Source: Pseudomonas azotoformans (GTDB lineage Bacteria > Pseudomonadota > Gammaproteobacteria > Pseudomonadales > Pseudomonadaceae). Taken from it: a stretch of DNA of 64,000 nt. Made by a program: the position numbers and the translations under genes. Each line of letters opens with the position of its first letter. Positions within the stretch are counted from its first letter, which is position 1. The DNA lies in assembly GCF_001579805.1 (NCBI RefSeq), contig NZ_CP014546.1:6386001-6450000 (forward strand), in the 5' to 3' direction. Below the pieces are notes generated by a model, which worked only from the letters and a program-made list of their open reading frames with translations, had not been told where the DNA came from and did no database searches. Below are positions 38,937 through 48,195 of this stretch, one piece after another.

Positions 38937-39107
38937 ATGAGTGACAGTGACAGGATACTTCAGCAAAACGATCAGGAAGATATAGTCGACATGTTGCGCA
39001 TGCTCGAAGACAGCATCGACTTCGATCCTGAGCGCGTAACCATCGTCAATCGGCCGGCTCACAATGAGTTCTGCAATGATGAGGGAACGTTTGCAGCTTC
39101 TAAATGA
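38937..39107 (+). CDS. Small acidic protein, 56 residues (unknown)
   Basis: Starts at the ATG 38937 with a strong AAAGGGGG site six bases upstream and stops at 39107. The sequence is acidic and helical: IVDMLRMLEDSIDFDPERVT, then NRPAHNEFCNDEG. No signal peptide, no membrane segment, no family recognised. It stands between the cco1 terminator and the ccoG promoter, where no gene is expected from P. aeruginosa. Either a small pseudomonad-specific protein or an accessory insertion. Confidence 0.6.
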   Translation: MSDSDRILQQNDQEDIVDMLRMLEDSIDFDPERVTIVNRPAHNEFCNDEGTFAASK

Positions 39108-39230
39108 AGCAACGATTTTGTGGCAAGCCCTAGTGCCAGTTAATGAAAAGAAAGACGAGCACATTCTTGTGGTGAGCGGGCTTGCCCCGCTCACCACAAC
39201 TGCCAAAACCGTCCATACTTCCCAAGTCAA

Positions 39231-39244
39231 TTGATCCAGATCAC
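39231..39244 (+). promoter_or_regulatory. Anr box of the ccoGHIS operon
   Basis: TTGATCCAGATCAC matches TTGAT-N4-ATCAA in nine of ten positions, 154 bases upstream of the ccoG start. It lies in an otherwise unoccupied gap (39108-39397). Confidence 0.75.
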
Positions 39245-39397
39245 GTACACCATCAATTGATTTCCCCCAACGCGACCAAAGGTCGCACCCTTTGCGCAGC
39301 ATCGGGGGCGTATCATTAGGCCACTGCAACACCCCTAATTTGACCCCGGTTGGCACGTACTGGCCGAGGCAAATCTCCACCGCCGTGGGATGCAATG

Positions 39398-40801
39398 ATG
39401 AGCGACCAAATACCGGTACATGACGTTACCCCGCCTGCCAAAACTGTCGACCTCTACGCCTCGCGAGAGAAGATCTACACCCGCGCCTTCACTGGCCTGT
39501 TCCGCAATCTGCGCATGCTCGGCGGTGCCGGTCTGTTCCTGCTTTACTTCGGCACCGTGTGGCTGAATTGGGGCGGCCACCAAGCGGTTTGGTGGAACCT
39601 GCCGGAGCGTAAGTTCTTTATTTTCGGTGCGACTTTCTGGCCCCAGGATTTCATCCTGCTGTCGGGCATTCTTATCGTCGCGGCATTTGGCCTGTTCTTT
39701 ATCACCGTGTACGCCGGTCGTGTGTGGTGCGGTTATACCTGCCCGCAAAGCGTGTGGACGTGGATCTTCATGTGGTGCGAAAAGGTCACCGAAGGCGACC
39801 GCAACCAGCGCATCAAGCTCGACAAAGCGCCGATGGGCGTCAACAAGTTCCTGCGCAAATTCAGCAAGCACACCCTGTGGCTGCTGATCGGTTTTGTCAC
39901 CGGCATGACCTTTGTCGGATACTTCTCGCCGATCCGCGAACTGGTGTTTGACTTCTTCACCGGCCAGGCCGATGGCTGGTCATATTTCTGGGTGGGTTTC
40001 TTCACCCTCGCCACCTACGGCAACGCCGGCTGGCTGCGCGAACAGGTGTGCATCTACATGTGCCCCTATGCACGCTTCCAGAGCGTAATGTTCGACAAGG
40101 ACACCCTGATCGTTTCCTACGATCCGCGCCGTGGTGAACTGCGTGGCCCGCGCAAAAAAGGTGTCGACTACAAGGCCCAAGGCCTCGGCGATTGCATCGA
40201 CTGCACGATGTGCGTGCAGGTGTGCCCGACCGGTATCGACATCCGCGACGGCCTGCAGATCGAGTGCATCGGCTGCGCCGCGTGCATCGACGCCTGCGAC
40301 AACATCATGGACAAGATGGAGTACCCACGCGGCCTGATCAGCTACACCACCGAGCACAACCTGTCGGGGCAGAAAACCCACAAGCTGCGCCCGCGCCTGA
40401 TTGGTTATGCATTGGTGTTGCTGGCGATGATCAGCCTGTTGGTGGCCGCGTTCTTCATGCGCTCGCTGGTGGGTTTCGACGTGAGCAAGGACCGCGTGCT
40501 GTACCGCGAAAACGCCGAAGGCCGCATCGAAAACGTCTACAGCCTGAAGATCATGAACAAGGACCAGCGCGACCACACCTACGTGCTCGACGCCGCAGGC
40601 TTGCCCGACCTCAAGCTGCAAGGCCGCCGCGAAATCAGGGTGGCCGCCGGCGATATCGTCAGCATGCCGGTGGAGCTGTCGAGTGCGCCGGAACAGTTGC
40701 CGTCGAGCACCAACGAGGTGAAATTCATCCTCACCGATGCCGATGATGCCAGCGTCCATATTGAAGCCAAGAGCCGATTTATCGGCCCACAAGTTCGTTA
40801 G
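39398..40801 (+). CDS. ccoG: cbb3 oxidase assembly protein CcoG (FixG)
   Basis: 467 residues from the second of two adjacent ATGs (39395 and 39398). Membrane helices in the first 250 residues flank CGYTCPQSVWTWIF; two ferredoxin-type 4Fe-4S motifs follow, CIDCTMCVQVCPTG and CIGCAACIDACDN. A C-terminal periplasmic Ig-like domain completes it. CcoG is a copper-handling reductase needed to fill the CuB site of cbb3 oxidase. First gene of ccoGHIS. Confidence 0.94.
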   Translation: MSDQIPVHDVTPPAKTVDLYASREKIYTRAFTGLFRNLRMLGGAGLFLLYFGTVWLNWGGHQAVWWNLPERKFFIFGATFWPQDFILLSGILIVAAFGLFFITVYAGRVWCGYTCPQSVWTWIFMWCEKVTEGDRNQRIKLDKAPMGVNKFLRKFSKHTLWLLIGFVTGMTFVGYFSPIRELVFDFFTGQADGWSYFWVGFFTLATYGNAGWLREQVCIYMCPYARFQSVMFDKDTLIVSYDPRRGELRGPRKKGVDYKAQGLGDCIDCTMCVQVCPTGIDIRDGLQIECIGCAACIDACDNIMDKMEYPRGLISYTTEHNLSGQKTHKLRPRLIGYALVLLAMISLLVAAFFMRSLVGFDVSKDRVLYRENAEGRIENVYSLKIMNKDQRDHTYVLDAAGLPDLKLQGRREIRVAAGDIVSMPVELSSAPEQLPSSTNEVKFILTDADDASVHIEAKSRFIGPQVR

Positions 40802-40815
40802 AAGAGAGCAGAACC

Positions 40816-41355
40816 ATGTCCGTAGCCACTGCCGCAAGCCCCTGGTACAAGCACCTCTGGCCCTGGATCATCATTGGGATCCTCGCCTGTTCGGTGACCT
40901 TGACCCTGTCCATGGTGACCATCGCGGTGAACAACCCGGACAACCTGGTCAACGACAACTACTACGAGGCCGGCAAAGGCATCAACCGCTCCCTGGACCG
41001 CGAACTGCTGGCCCAGACCCTGCAACTGCGCGCCAAGGTGCACCTGGATGAGCTGACCGGTGAAGTCGAAGTGAACCTCACCGGCAACAGCAACCCGACC
41101 ACCCTGGAATTGAACCTGATTTCCCCGACGCAGCCGGAGAAAGATCGCAAGATCAACCTGGCCCGCAGCGACAGCGAACCCGGTCGCTACATCGGCCAAG
41201 TCACCGACAAGGTCGAAGGCCGTCGCTTCGTCGAGTTGCTGGGTGTGGAAGGCGACCGCACCTGGCGCATGTTCGAAGAAGAACAGGTCAGCCACGACAA
41301 GGACTTGCTGCTGGGCGATGAACCGTTGCAGGGTGCTGAAGACCTGAAAAAATAG
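40816..41355 (+). CDS. ccoH: FixH/CcoH family assembly protein
   Basis: 179 residues, one N-terminal membrane helix (IIGILACSVTLTLSMVTIAV) and a periplasmic domain containing NPDNLVNDNYYEAGKGINRS, the FixH motif. CcoH is required for cbb3 maturation and contacts CcoN. Eight bases separate it from the P-type ATPase. Confidence 0.92.
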   Translation: MSVATAASPWYKHLWPWIIIGILACSVTLTLSMVTIAVNNPDNLVNDNYYEAGKGINRSLDRELLAQTLQLRAKVHLDELTGEVEVNLTGNSNPTTLELNLISPTQPEKDRKINLARSDSEPGRYIGQVTDKVEGRRFVELLGVEGDRTWRMFEEEQVSHDKDLLLGDEPLQGAEDLKK

Positions 41356-41362
41356 CAGCGCG

Positions 41363-43813
41363 ATGACCAGCCCAATCCCCTGCTACCACTGCGCCCTGCC
41401 CGTTCCGCCGGGCAGCCGCTTCACCGCAGTGATCCTCGGCGAACGCCGCGAGCTCTGTTGCCCAGGCTGCCAGGCGGTGGCCGAAGCCATTGTGGCCGTC
41501 GGCCTGGAAAGCTATTACCAACACCGTAGCGAAGCCTCGGCCAACCCCGAGGCATTGCCGGTGCAACTGGTGGACGAGTTGGCGCTGTACGACCGCGCCG
41601 ACGTGCAAAAACCTTTTGTGCGCCACGAAGGCGAACTGGCCGAAGCCACCCTGTTGATGGAAGGCATCAGCTGCGCTGCGTGCGGCTGGTTGATCGAAAA
41701 ACACCTGCGCAGCCTGCCCGCCGTGGCGGAGGCGCGGTTGAACCTGTCCAACCATCGCCTGCAAGTGCGTTGGGCCGACGGACAACTGCCGCTGAGCCAA
41801 CTGCTCAGCGAATTGCGCCATATCGGTTACGCCGCCCACCCCTATCAGCCCGACCGCGCCGCCGAGCAACTGGCCAGCGAAAACCGCCTGGCCCTGCGCC
41901 AACTGGGGGTCGCCGGGCTGCTGTGGTTCCAGGCAATGATGGCAACCATGGCCACCTGGCCGGAATTCAATATCGACCTGAGCCCGGAGCTGCACGTGAT
42001 CCTGCGCTGGGTCGCAATGTTTCTGACAACACCCATCGTGTTCTACAGCTGCGCACCGTTTTTCAAAGGTGCCATGCGCGACTTGCGCACGCGTCACCTA
42101 ACCATGGATGTTTCAGTGTCGTTGGCCATCGGCGGCGCGTATCTGGCGGGGATCTGGACCGCGATCACCGGCGTGGGCGAGTTGTACTTCGATGCGGTGG
42201 GCATGTTTGCGCTGTTCCTGCTGGCCGGTCGCTACCTGGAGCGCCGCGCCCGCGAACGCACGGCGGCCGCCACTGCGCAATTGGTCAATTTACTGCCCGC
42301 CTCATGCCTGCGCCTGAAAGCCGATGGCCAAAGTGAACGCATCCTGCTCCCTGAACTGGCACTGGGCGACCGCGTATTGGTCCACCCTGGCGCCGTGCTG
42401 CCAGCAGATGGCGTGATCCTCGATGGGCAATCGAGCATCGATGAGTCCCTGCTGACTGGCGAATACCTGCCGCAACCGCGCCAGAGCGGCGACGCGGTCA
42501 CCGCAGGCACCCTCAACGTCGAGGGCGCGCTGACCGTCGAAGTACGCGCCTTGGGCCACGACACGCGCTTGTCTGCCATCGTGCGCCTGCTGGAGCGGGC
42601 CCAGGCCGAGAAACCGCGCTTGGCGCAGATCGCCGACCGTGCCGCGCAGTGGTTCCTGTTGTGCTCGCTGATCGCCGCTGCGTTGATCGGCCTGTTGTGG
42701 TGGGAGCTGGATGCGTCGCGGGCGTTCTGGATTGTGCTGGCGATGCTGGTGGCGACCTGCCCCTGCGCGCTGTCCCTCGCCACCCCCACCGCCCTCACCG
42801 CTGCCACCGGCACCCTGCACAAACTCGGCTTGCTGCTGACGCGCGGCCATGTGCTGGAAGGCTTGAACCAGATCGACACGGTGATTTTCGACAAGACCGG
42901 CACCCTCACCGAAGGGCGCCTGGCGTTGCGGGCCATCCGCCCCCTGGGCAGCTTGAGCACCGACCTGTGCCTTAGCCTCGCCGCCGCCCTGGAAAACCGC
43001 TCCGAACACCCGATTGCCCGCGCTTTTGGCCGCGCGCCACTGGCCGCCGATGAAGTCATCAGTTCGCCTGGGCTGGGCCTTGAAGGCCGTGTCGGCAAGC
43101 GCGTATTGCGCATTGGCCAACCGGGTTTCGTCTGCGAACTCAGTGGTTGCCCAATCCCAGCTGCGCCTGAGCTTTCTGGCCAATGGCTGCTCCTGGGCGA
43201 CCGCGAAGGCGCCCTGGCCTGGTTCGTCCTCGACGACCGCCTGCGCAGCGACGCACCGGCCTTGCTCGCCGCGTGCAAGGCACGTGGCTGGCGCACGCTG
43301 TTGCTGTCCGGCGACAGTTCGCCGATGGTCGCCAGCGTCGCCGCCGAACTGGGAATCGACGAAGCCCACGGCGGCTTGCGCCCCGATGACAAGCTGCACG
43401 TGCTGCAACAACTGCACAAGGAAGGCCGCAAGGTGCTGATGCTCGGCGACGGGGTCAACGATGTGCCGGTCCTCGCCGCCGCGGATATCAGCGTGGCCAT
43501 GGGCACCGCTACCGACCTGGCCAAGACCAGCGCCGACGCGGTGCTGCTGTCCAACCGCCTGGACGCCCTGGTACAAGCCTTTACCCTGGCACGGCGCACC
43601 CGTCGGGTGATCATTGAAAACCTGCTGTGGGCCGGGCTGTACAATGGCCTTATGCTGCCGTTTGCCGCCCTGGGTTGGATCACCCCGATCTGGGCCGCAG
43701 TGGGCATGTCCCTCAGTTCGTTGACCGTGGTGCTCAATGCCCTGCGCCTGACTCGCCTGCCGAGCGCGCCAACGGCCCGAGCACCCTCAGTAACCCGCCC
43801 GCTGCCGGTGTGA
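41363..43813 (+). CDS. ccoI: Copper-transporting P-type ATPase CcoI (FixI)
   Basis: 816 residues. N-terminal CYHCALPVPPG and CCPGCQAV (FixI-type) then a heavy-metal-associated domain with GISCAACGWL. Eight membrane helices with the CPC motif (TCPCALSLATPTAL), the phosphorylation loop DKTGTLTEG, and the GDGVNDVPVL hinge. It moves copper towards the periplasm for the oxidase. All catalytic motifs are intact. Confidence 0.95.
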   Translation: MTSPIPCYHCALPVPPGSRFTAVILGERRELCCPGCQAVAEAIVAVGLESYYQHRSEASANPEALPVQLVDELALYDRADVQKPFVRHEGELAEATLLMEGISCAACGWLIEKHLRSLPAVAEARLNLSNHRLQVRWADGQLPLSQLLSELRHIGYAAHPYQPDRAAEQLASENRLALRQLGVAGLLWFQAMMATMATWPEFNIDLSPELHVILRWVAMFLTTPIVFYSCAPFFKGAMRDLRTRHLTMDVSVSLAIGGAYLAGIWTAITGVGELYFDAVGMFALFLLAGRYLERRARERTAAATAQLVNLLPASCLRLKADGQSERILLPELALGDRVLVHPGAVLPADGVILDGQSSIDESLLTGEYLPQPRQSGDAVTAGTLNVEGALTVEVRALGHDTRLSAIVRLLERAQAEKPRLAQIADRAAQWFLLCSLIAAALIGLLWWELDASRAFWIVLAMLVATCPCALSLATPTALTAATGTLHKLGLLLTRGHVLEGLNQIDTVIFDKTGTLTEGRLALRAIRPLGSLSTDLCLSLAAALENRSEHPIARAFGRAPLAADEVISSPGLGLEGRVGKRVLRIGQPGFVCELSGCPIPAAPELSGQWLLLGDREGALAWFVLDDRLRSDAPALLAACKARGWRTLLLSGDSSPMVASVAAELGIDEAHGGLRPDDKLHVLQQLHKEGRKVLMLGDGVNDVPVLAAADISVAMGTATDLAKTSADAVLLSNRLDALVQAFTLARRTRRVIIENLLWAGLYNGLMLPFAALGWITPIWAAVGMSLSSLTVVLNALRLTRLPSAPTARAPSVTRPLPV

Positions 43814-43835
43814 GCCGCACGGCCATGGAGTGCAG

Positions 43836-44048
43836 ATGCCAGCTTTATACGTGATGATTCCGGCGGCGCTGCTGTTAGTGGGCGTGGCCATCTACATCTT
43901 CTTCTGGGCGGTGGACAGCGGCCAGTACGACGACCTCGACGGCCCGGCTCATAGTGTGCTGTTCGACGACCAGGACCCCAACCACCTGGCCGGCATCGAA
44001 GAGGCCAACCACCCAGAACAACCGCCGAAAGACCCGCCCCATGCTTGA
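43836..44048 (+). CDS. ccoS: cbb3 oxidase maturation protein CcoS
   Basis: 70 residues from the ATG at 43836 (GGAG five bases upstream). One membrane helix (VMIPAALLLVGVAIYIFFWAV) with the YDDLDGPAHSVLFDD motif that defines CcoS; an acidic, Pro-rich tail follows. CcoS is needed for heme and copper insertion into CcoN. It overlaps the next gene by eight bases. Confidence 0.93.
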   Translation: MPALYVMIPAALLLVGVAIYIFFWAVDSGQYDDLDGPAHSVLFDDQDPNHLAGIEEANHPEQPPKDPPHA

Positions 44049-44724
44049 ACTGGCGCCACTGCTGGTCTCCGCGCTGATCCTCGGCCTGCTCGGCGGCGGC
44101 CATTGCCTGGGCATGTGCGGCGGGCTGATGGGCGCGCTGACTCTGGCGATCCCCAAGGAACAGCGCGGCCGCAGGTTTCAACTGCTGCTGGCGTACAACC
44201 TGGGGCGCATCTTCAGCTATGCCGCTGCGGGCGTGTTGATCGGCCTGGCCGGTTGGGCAGTCGCCAACAGCCCGGCGGCGATGTTCATGCGCGTACTGGC
44301 CGGGTTGCTGTTGATCAGCATGGGCCTGTACCTGGCTGGCTGGTGGAGCGGCCTGACCCGTATCGAAAGCCTCGGGCGCGGCCTGTGGCGCTATATACAG
44401 CCAGTCGCCAACCGTTTGCTGCCGGTGTCCAGCGTGCCGCGCGCCTTGCTGCTGGGCGCGCTGTGGGGCTGGTTGCCGTGCGGATTGGTCTACAGCACCC
44501 TGCTATGGGCGGCGAGCCAGGGCAATGCGCTGGACAGCGGGTTGCTGATGCTGGCGTTCGGGCTGGGGACCTGGCCGGTGTTGCTGGCGACGGGGTTGGC
44601 CGCTGAACGAGTGACGGCGCTTTTACGTAAACGCAGTATTCGGATGGCCGGAGGTTTGCTGGTGATTCTGTTCGGTATCTGGACGTTGCCCGGTCCGCAC
44701 CAGCACTGGCTAATGGGCCATTAA
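44041..44724 (+). CDS. Sulfite exporter TauE/SafE-like membrane protein
   Basis: 227 residues from the ATG at 44041. About six helices; GGGHCLGMCGGLMGALTLA is the family's His/Cys-rich metal-binding-like motif, and LLGALWGWLPCGLVYSTLLWA repeats it in the second half. Such proteins next to ccoS are thought to help move copper across the inner membrane for cbb3 oxidase (the CcoA-like or CcoT role is not assigned). Ends before the hemN Anr box. Confidence 0.88.
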   Translation: MLELAPLLVSALILGLLGGGHCLGMCGGLMGALTLAIPKEQRGRRFQLLLAYNLGRIFSYAAAGVLIGLAGWAVANSPAAMFMRVLAGLLLISMGLYLAGWWSGLTRIESLGRGLWRYIQPVANRLLPVSSVPRALLLGALWGWLPCGLVYSTLLWAASQGNALDSGLLMLAFGLGTWPVLLATGLAAERVTALLRKRSIRMAGGLLVILFGIWTLPGPHQHWLMGH

Positions 44725-44753
44725 AGCGCCATGTGGCATAGCGCCGCTCCCCG

Positions 44754-44767
44754 TTGATGCAAATCAA
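44754..44767 (+). promoter_or_regulatory. Anr box of hemN
   Basis: TTGATGCAAATCAA is a perfect match to the Anr/FNR consensus TTGAT-N4-ATCAA, 61 bases before the hemN ATG. Confidence 0.93.
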
Positions 44768-44827
44768 GATGGCACCTGCGCCACGCCCCTAGACTCGGCC
44801 CACTAGCCTATCCGGGGGAACGCCCGC

Positions 44828-46210
44828 ATGCTCGACGCCATTCGTTGGGACACCGATCTGATTCACCGCTACGACCTGGCGGGACCGCGCTACACGTCCT
44901 ACCCCACCGCCGTACAATTCGACAGCCAGGTCGGCACCTTCGACCTGCTCCACGCCCTGCGCGACAGCCGCAAAGCCGTGCGACCGTTGTCGCTGTATGT
45001 GCATGTGCCGTTCTGCGCGAACATCTGCTACTACTGCGCCTGCAACAAGGTCATTACCAAGGACCGTGGCCGCGCCCAGGCCTACCTGCAACGCCTGGAG
45101 CAAGAGATCCAACTGGTGGCCTGCCATCTCGACCCGAAACAGCGGGTTGAGCAACTGCATTTTGGCGGCGGCACCCCGACCTTTCTCAGCCACGATGAAC
45201 TGCGCCAGGTAATGGGCTGCCTGCGCCAGCACTTCAATCTGCTGGATGACGACTCCGGCGACTACGGCATCGAGATCGACCCCCGCGAAGCGGACTGGGC
45301 GACCATGGGCCTGCTGCGTGAGCTCGGCTTCAACCGCGTGAGCATCGGCCTGCAAGACCTCGACCCCGAAGTGCAACGGGCGGTGAATCGCCTGCAGAGC
45401 CTGGAGGAAACCCGCGCGGTGATCGATGCAGCGCGCACCCTGCAATTTCGCTCGATCAATATCGACCTGATCTACGGTCTGCCCAAGCAAACGCCGATCA
45501 ACTTCGCGCGCACCGTAGAAGAGGTGATCAGGCTGCAACCGGACCGTCTGTCGGTGTTCAATTACGCGCATCTGCCGGAGCGTTTCATGCCCCAGCGGCG
45601 CATCAACACGGATGAACTCCCCTCCCCCGCGTCAAAGCTCTTGATGCTGCAAACCACCATCGAGCAACTGACCCAGGCCGGTTACCGCTACATCGGCATG
45701 GACCACTTCGCCCTGCCCGACGACGAACTGGCCATCGCCCAGGAAGAAGGCACCCTGCAACGCAACTTCCAGGGCTACACCACCCACGGCCATTGCGACT
45801 TGATCGGGCTAGGCGTGTCGGCGATCAGCCAGATCGGTGACCTGTACTGCCAGAACAGCAGCGACCTCAACGGCTACCAGAACACCCTGGCCGGCGCGCA
45901 ACTGGCCACCAGTCGCGGCCTGGTTTGCACCACGGACGATCGGCTGCGGCGGGAAGTGATTCAGCAGTTGATCTGCAATTTCAGCCTGGCATTCGAGACG
46001 ATCGAGCAGGCCTTCAACATGGATTTTCGCGGGTATTTCGACGACATCTGGCCGCAACTGACGGCGATGGCCGAGGATGGCCTGATCGAACTCGACGCCC
46101 AGGGCATTCGTGTATTGCCGGCCGGGCGATTGCTGGTGCGTTCGGTGTGCATGGTGTTCGATGCCTACCTGGAGCACCAGAACAGGCAACGGTTTTCACG
46201 GGTGATCTGA
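44828..46210 (+). CDS. hemN: Oxygen-independent coproporphyrinogen III dehydrogenase
   Basis: 460 residues. Radical-SAM iron-sulfur motif in HVPFCANICYYCACNKVITK, HFGGGTPTFLS (SAM-binding) and the C-terminal HemN domain (GRLLVRSVCMVFDAY). It decarboxylates coproporphyrinogen III without oxygen, so heme for the cbb3 oxidases can be made when oxygen falls. An exact Anr box precedes it. Its 3' end abuts the convergent coiled-coil protein gene, with the stop codons touching. Confidence 0.95.
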   Translation: MLDAIRWDTDLIHRYDLAGPRYTSYPTAVQFDSQVGTFDLLHALRDSRKAVRPLSLYVHVPFCANICYYCACNKVITKDRGRAQAYLQRLEQEIQLVACHLDPKQRVEQLHFGGGTPTFLSHDELRQVMGCLRQHFNLLDDDSGDYGIEIDPREADWATMGLLRELGFNRVSIGLQDLDPEVQRAVNRLQSLEETRAVIDAARTLQFRSINIDLIYGLPKQTPINFARTVEEVIRLQPDRLSVFNYAHLPERFMPQRRINTDELPSPASKLLMLQTTIEQLTQAGYRYIGMDHFALPDDELAIAQEEGTLQRNFQGYTTHGHCDLIGLGVSAISQIGDLYCQNSSDLNGYQNTLAGAQLATSRGLVCTTDDRLRREVIQQLICNFSLAFETIEQAFNMDFRGYFDDIWPQLTAMAEDGLIELDAQGIRVLPAGRLLVRSVCMVFDAYLEHQNRQRFSRVI

Positions 46211-46678
46211 TTACATCGCCAGTGAGGCGGTCTTCATCGAATCCTCGGCACTCATACCTTTCATCGACTTAGCCAGTGAGGTCTGGGCCGACATCAGGCC
46301 CGCCTGCAATGAACTGATCTCGCTCTGCAAAGCGCTGGCCTTTGCGCGAGCCTCTTCGGGGGAGAGGTTAGTGGCTGCAGCAACAGCCGCCAGCTCCGCC
46401 TGTTTTTCGGCGATCTGTTGTTTCAACTGACGGATCATTTTCAGCACCTGCTTGACGTTGTCGTCCAGGCCGCTGTCATCGATATCCGCATTGGAGCTTT
46501 TGGCCGCACCTGCCGCCTTGAACGCATCGGCAGAAATAGTCACCGTCACACCCTCCACCACTTTGGGTGCATGGGTGGTTTCAACCTCCGGCGCTGCTTC
46601 CTTGGCCTCAGCCGCAGGCTTTGCATCCGGGACGGTCGGAATGCGGATGGCAGGGTTGTAGGCAGCTATAACAGACAT
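46211..46678 (-). CDS. Coiled-coil protein of unknown function (FlxA-like)
   Basis: 155 residues. An Ala/Pro/Val-rich first half (PAAEAKEAAPEVETTHAP) and then a long coil (VLKMIRQLKQQIAEKQAELA, continuing LSPEEARAKASALQSEISSL). No signal peptide. The layout resembles FlxA-like proteins of pseudomonads, whose role is unclear. It is convergent with hemN and divergent from anr with 153 bp between. Confidence 0.7.
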   Translation of the reverse strand: MSVIAAYNPAIRIPTVPDAKPAAEAKEAAPEVETTHAPKVVEGVTVTISADAFKAAGAAKSSNADIDDSGLDDNVKQVLKMIRQLKQQIAEKQAELAAVAAATNLSPEEARAKASALQSEISSLQAGLMSAQTSLAKSMKGMSAEDSMKTASLAM

Positions 46679-46831
46679 GATCCAAGCTCCGACTCAATAG
46701 GTATGCCTTCTGTATCGACCCCGACACAAAAACCTTTATACCGCTGCCGGTTTTTTGTACAGGCTGGCCTCACGGCCCCCCAGTGCGTTACCCTTACGTC
46801 TTATGTGTGTTTTCCCACAAGGATTTAAGAA

Positions 46832-47566
46832 ATGTCCGAGCCAGTTAAACTGCGCGCTCACAGCCAGGCTCATTGCAAGGATTGCAGCCTGGCCCCCCTC
46901 TGCTTGCCACTTTCGTTGAATTTGGAAGACATGGATGCGCTGGACGACATCGTTAAACGTGGCCGCCCGCTGAAAAAAGGCGAGTTTCTGTTCCGCCAGG
47001 GCGACAAGTTCGATTCCGTTTATGCAGTACGTTCGGGTGCGTTGAAGACATTCAGCCTGAGCGACAGCGGCGAAGAGCAGATCACCGGTTTCCACCTACC
47101 CAGCGAACTGGTGGGTTTGTCGGGCATGGACACCGAGATTCACCCGGTGTCGGCGCAGGCGCTGGAAACGACATCCGTTTGCGAAATCCCCTTCGAACGC
47201 CTGGACGAACTGGCCATCCAACTGCCGCAACTGCGCCGCCAGTTGATGCGCGTGATGAGCCGCGAGATCCGTGACGACCAGCAAATGATGCTGCTGTTGT
47301 CGAAGAAAACCGCCGACGAGCGCATTGCGACCTTCCTGGTCAACCTGTCGGCGCGGTTCCGGGCCCGTGGTTTCTCGGCCAACCAGTTCCGCCTGAGCAT
47401 GTCGCGCAATGAAATCGGCAACTACCTGGGCCTTGCGGTGGAAACCGTGTCCCGCGTGTTTACCCGCTTCCAGCAGAACGAGCTGATCGCCGCCGAAGGT
47501 AAAGAAGTGCATATCCTCGACCCGATCCAGCTGTGCGCGCTGGCGGGTGGCTCGCTGGAAGGTTGA
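46832..47566 (+). CDS. anr: Anaerobic transcriptional regulator Anr
   Basis: 244 residues, the FNR homologue of pseudomonads. Iron-sulfur ligands: Cys15, Cys18 and Cys24 in [11 protein letters not shown], and a fourth Cys in [12 protein letters not shown] (about residue 116). cAMP-binding-like beta-roll in the middle, and the CRP-type [23 protein letters not shown] near 193. With its cluster intact it dimerises and binds TTGAT-N4-ATCAA boxes such as those at 27707, 39231 and 44754. Oxygen destroys the cluster. Confidence 0.96.
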   Translation: MSEPVKLRAHSQAHCKDCSLAPLCLPLSLNLEDMDALDDIVKRGRPLKKGEFLFRQGDKFDSVYAVRSGALKTFSLSDSGEEQITGFHLPSELVGLSGMDTEIHPVSAQALETTSVCEIPFERLDELAIQLPQLRRQLMRVMSREIRDDQQMMLLLSKKTADERIATFLVNLSARFRARGFSANQFRLSMSRNEIGNYLGLAVETVSRVFTRFQQNELIAAEGKEVHILDPIQLCALAGGSLEG

Positions 47567-47646
47567 TGCAGACACTTGCGGCCGCGCCAACCGGCGAGGC
47601 CGCAGGTATACTTCGAGTCCGTTTCCAGCCCCAGGACTCTTCGACG

Positions 47647-48195
47647 ATGACCTTTGATTCGTTCGACATCAAATCCCTGATCCGCCCCGTCATCGACTTC
47701 CCCAAGCCTGGGGTGATCTTCCGTGACATCACGCCGTTGTTCCAATCGCCCCGCGCCCTGCGCCTAGTGGCAGACAGCTTTGCCCATCGGTATGTCGAGG
47801 CCGAATTCACCCATATCGGCGCGATGGATGCGCGGGGTTTCCTGATCGGTTCGATCATCGCCTACCAACTGAACAAGCCGCTGATCCTGTTCCGCAAGCA
47901 AGGCAAGCTGCCGGCTGACGTGCTGGCCGAGGGTTACCAGACCGAGTACGGCGAGGCGTTCCTGGAAGTGCATGCCGACAGCCTGTGCGAAGGCGATTCG
48001 GTGCTGATGTTCGATGATTTGATCGCCACCGGCGGCACCCTGATCGCAGCGGCGAACCTGGTGCGGCGCATGGGGGCGACGATCTTCGAAGCGGCGGCGA
48101 TTATTGATCTGCCGGAGCTGGGCGGTTCGCAGCGCCTGGAAGACATGGGCATCCCGACTTTTTGCCTGACGCAGTTTGCACTGACCGAACAGTGA
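47647..48195 (+). CDS. apt: Adenine phosphoribosyltransferase
   Basis: 182 residues from the ATG at 47647. The PRPP-binding motif [14 protein letters not shown] and the [16 protein letters not shown]-terminus are diagnostic. It salvages adenine with PRPP to give AMP. Follows anr as in P. aeruginosa. Its stop abuts the convergent, frameshifted acyl-CoA dehydrogenase gene. Confidence 0.95.
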   Translation: MTFDSFDIKSLIRPVIDFPKPGVIFRDITPLFQSPRALRLVADSFAHRYVEAEFTHIGAMDARGFLIGSIIAYQLNKPLILFRKQGKLPADVLAEGYQTEYGEAFLEVHADSLCEGDSVLMFDDLIATGGTLIAAANLVRRMGATIFEAAAIIDLPELGGSQRLEDMGIPTFCLTQFALTEQ

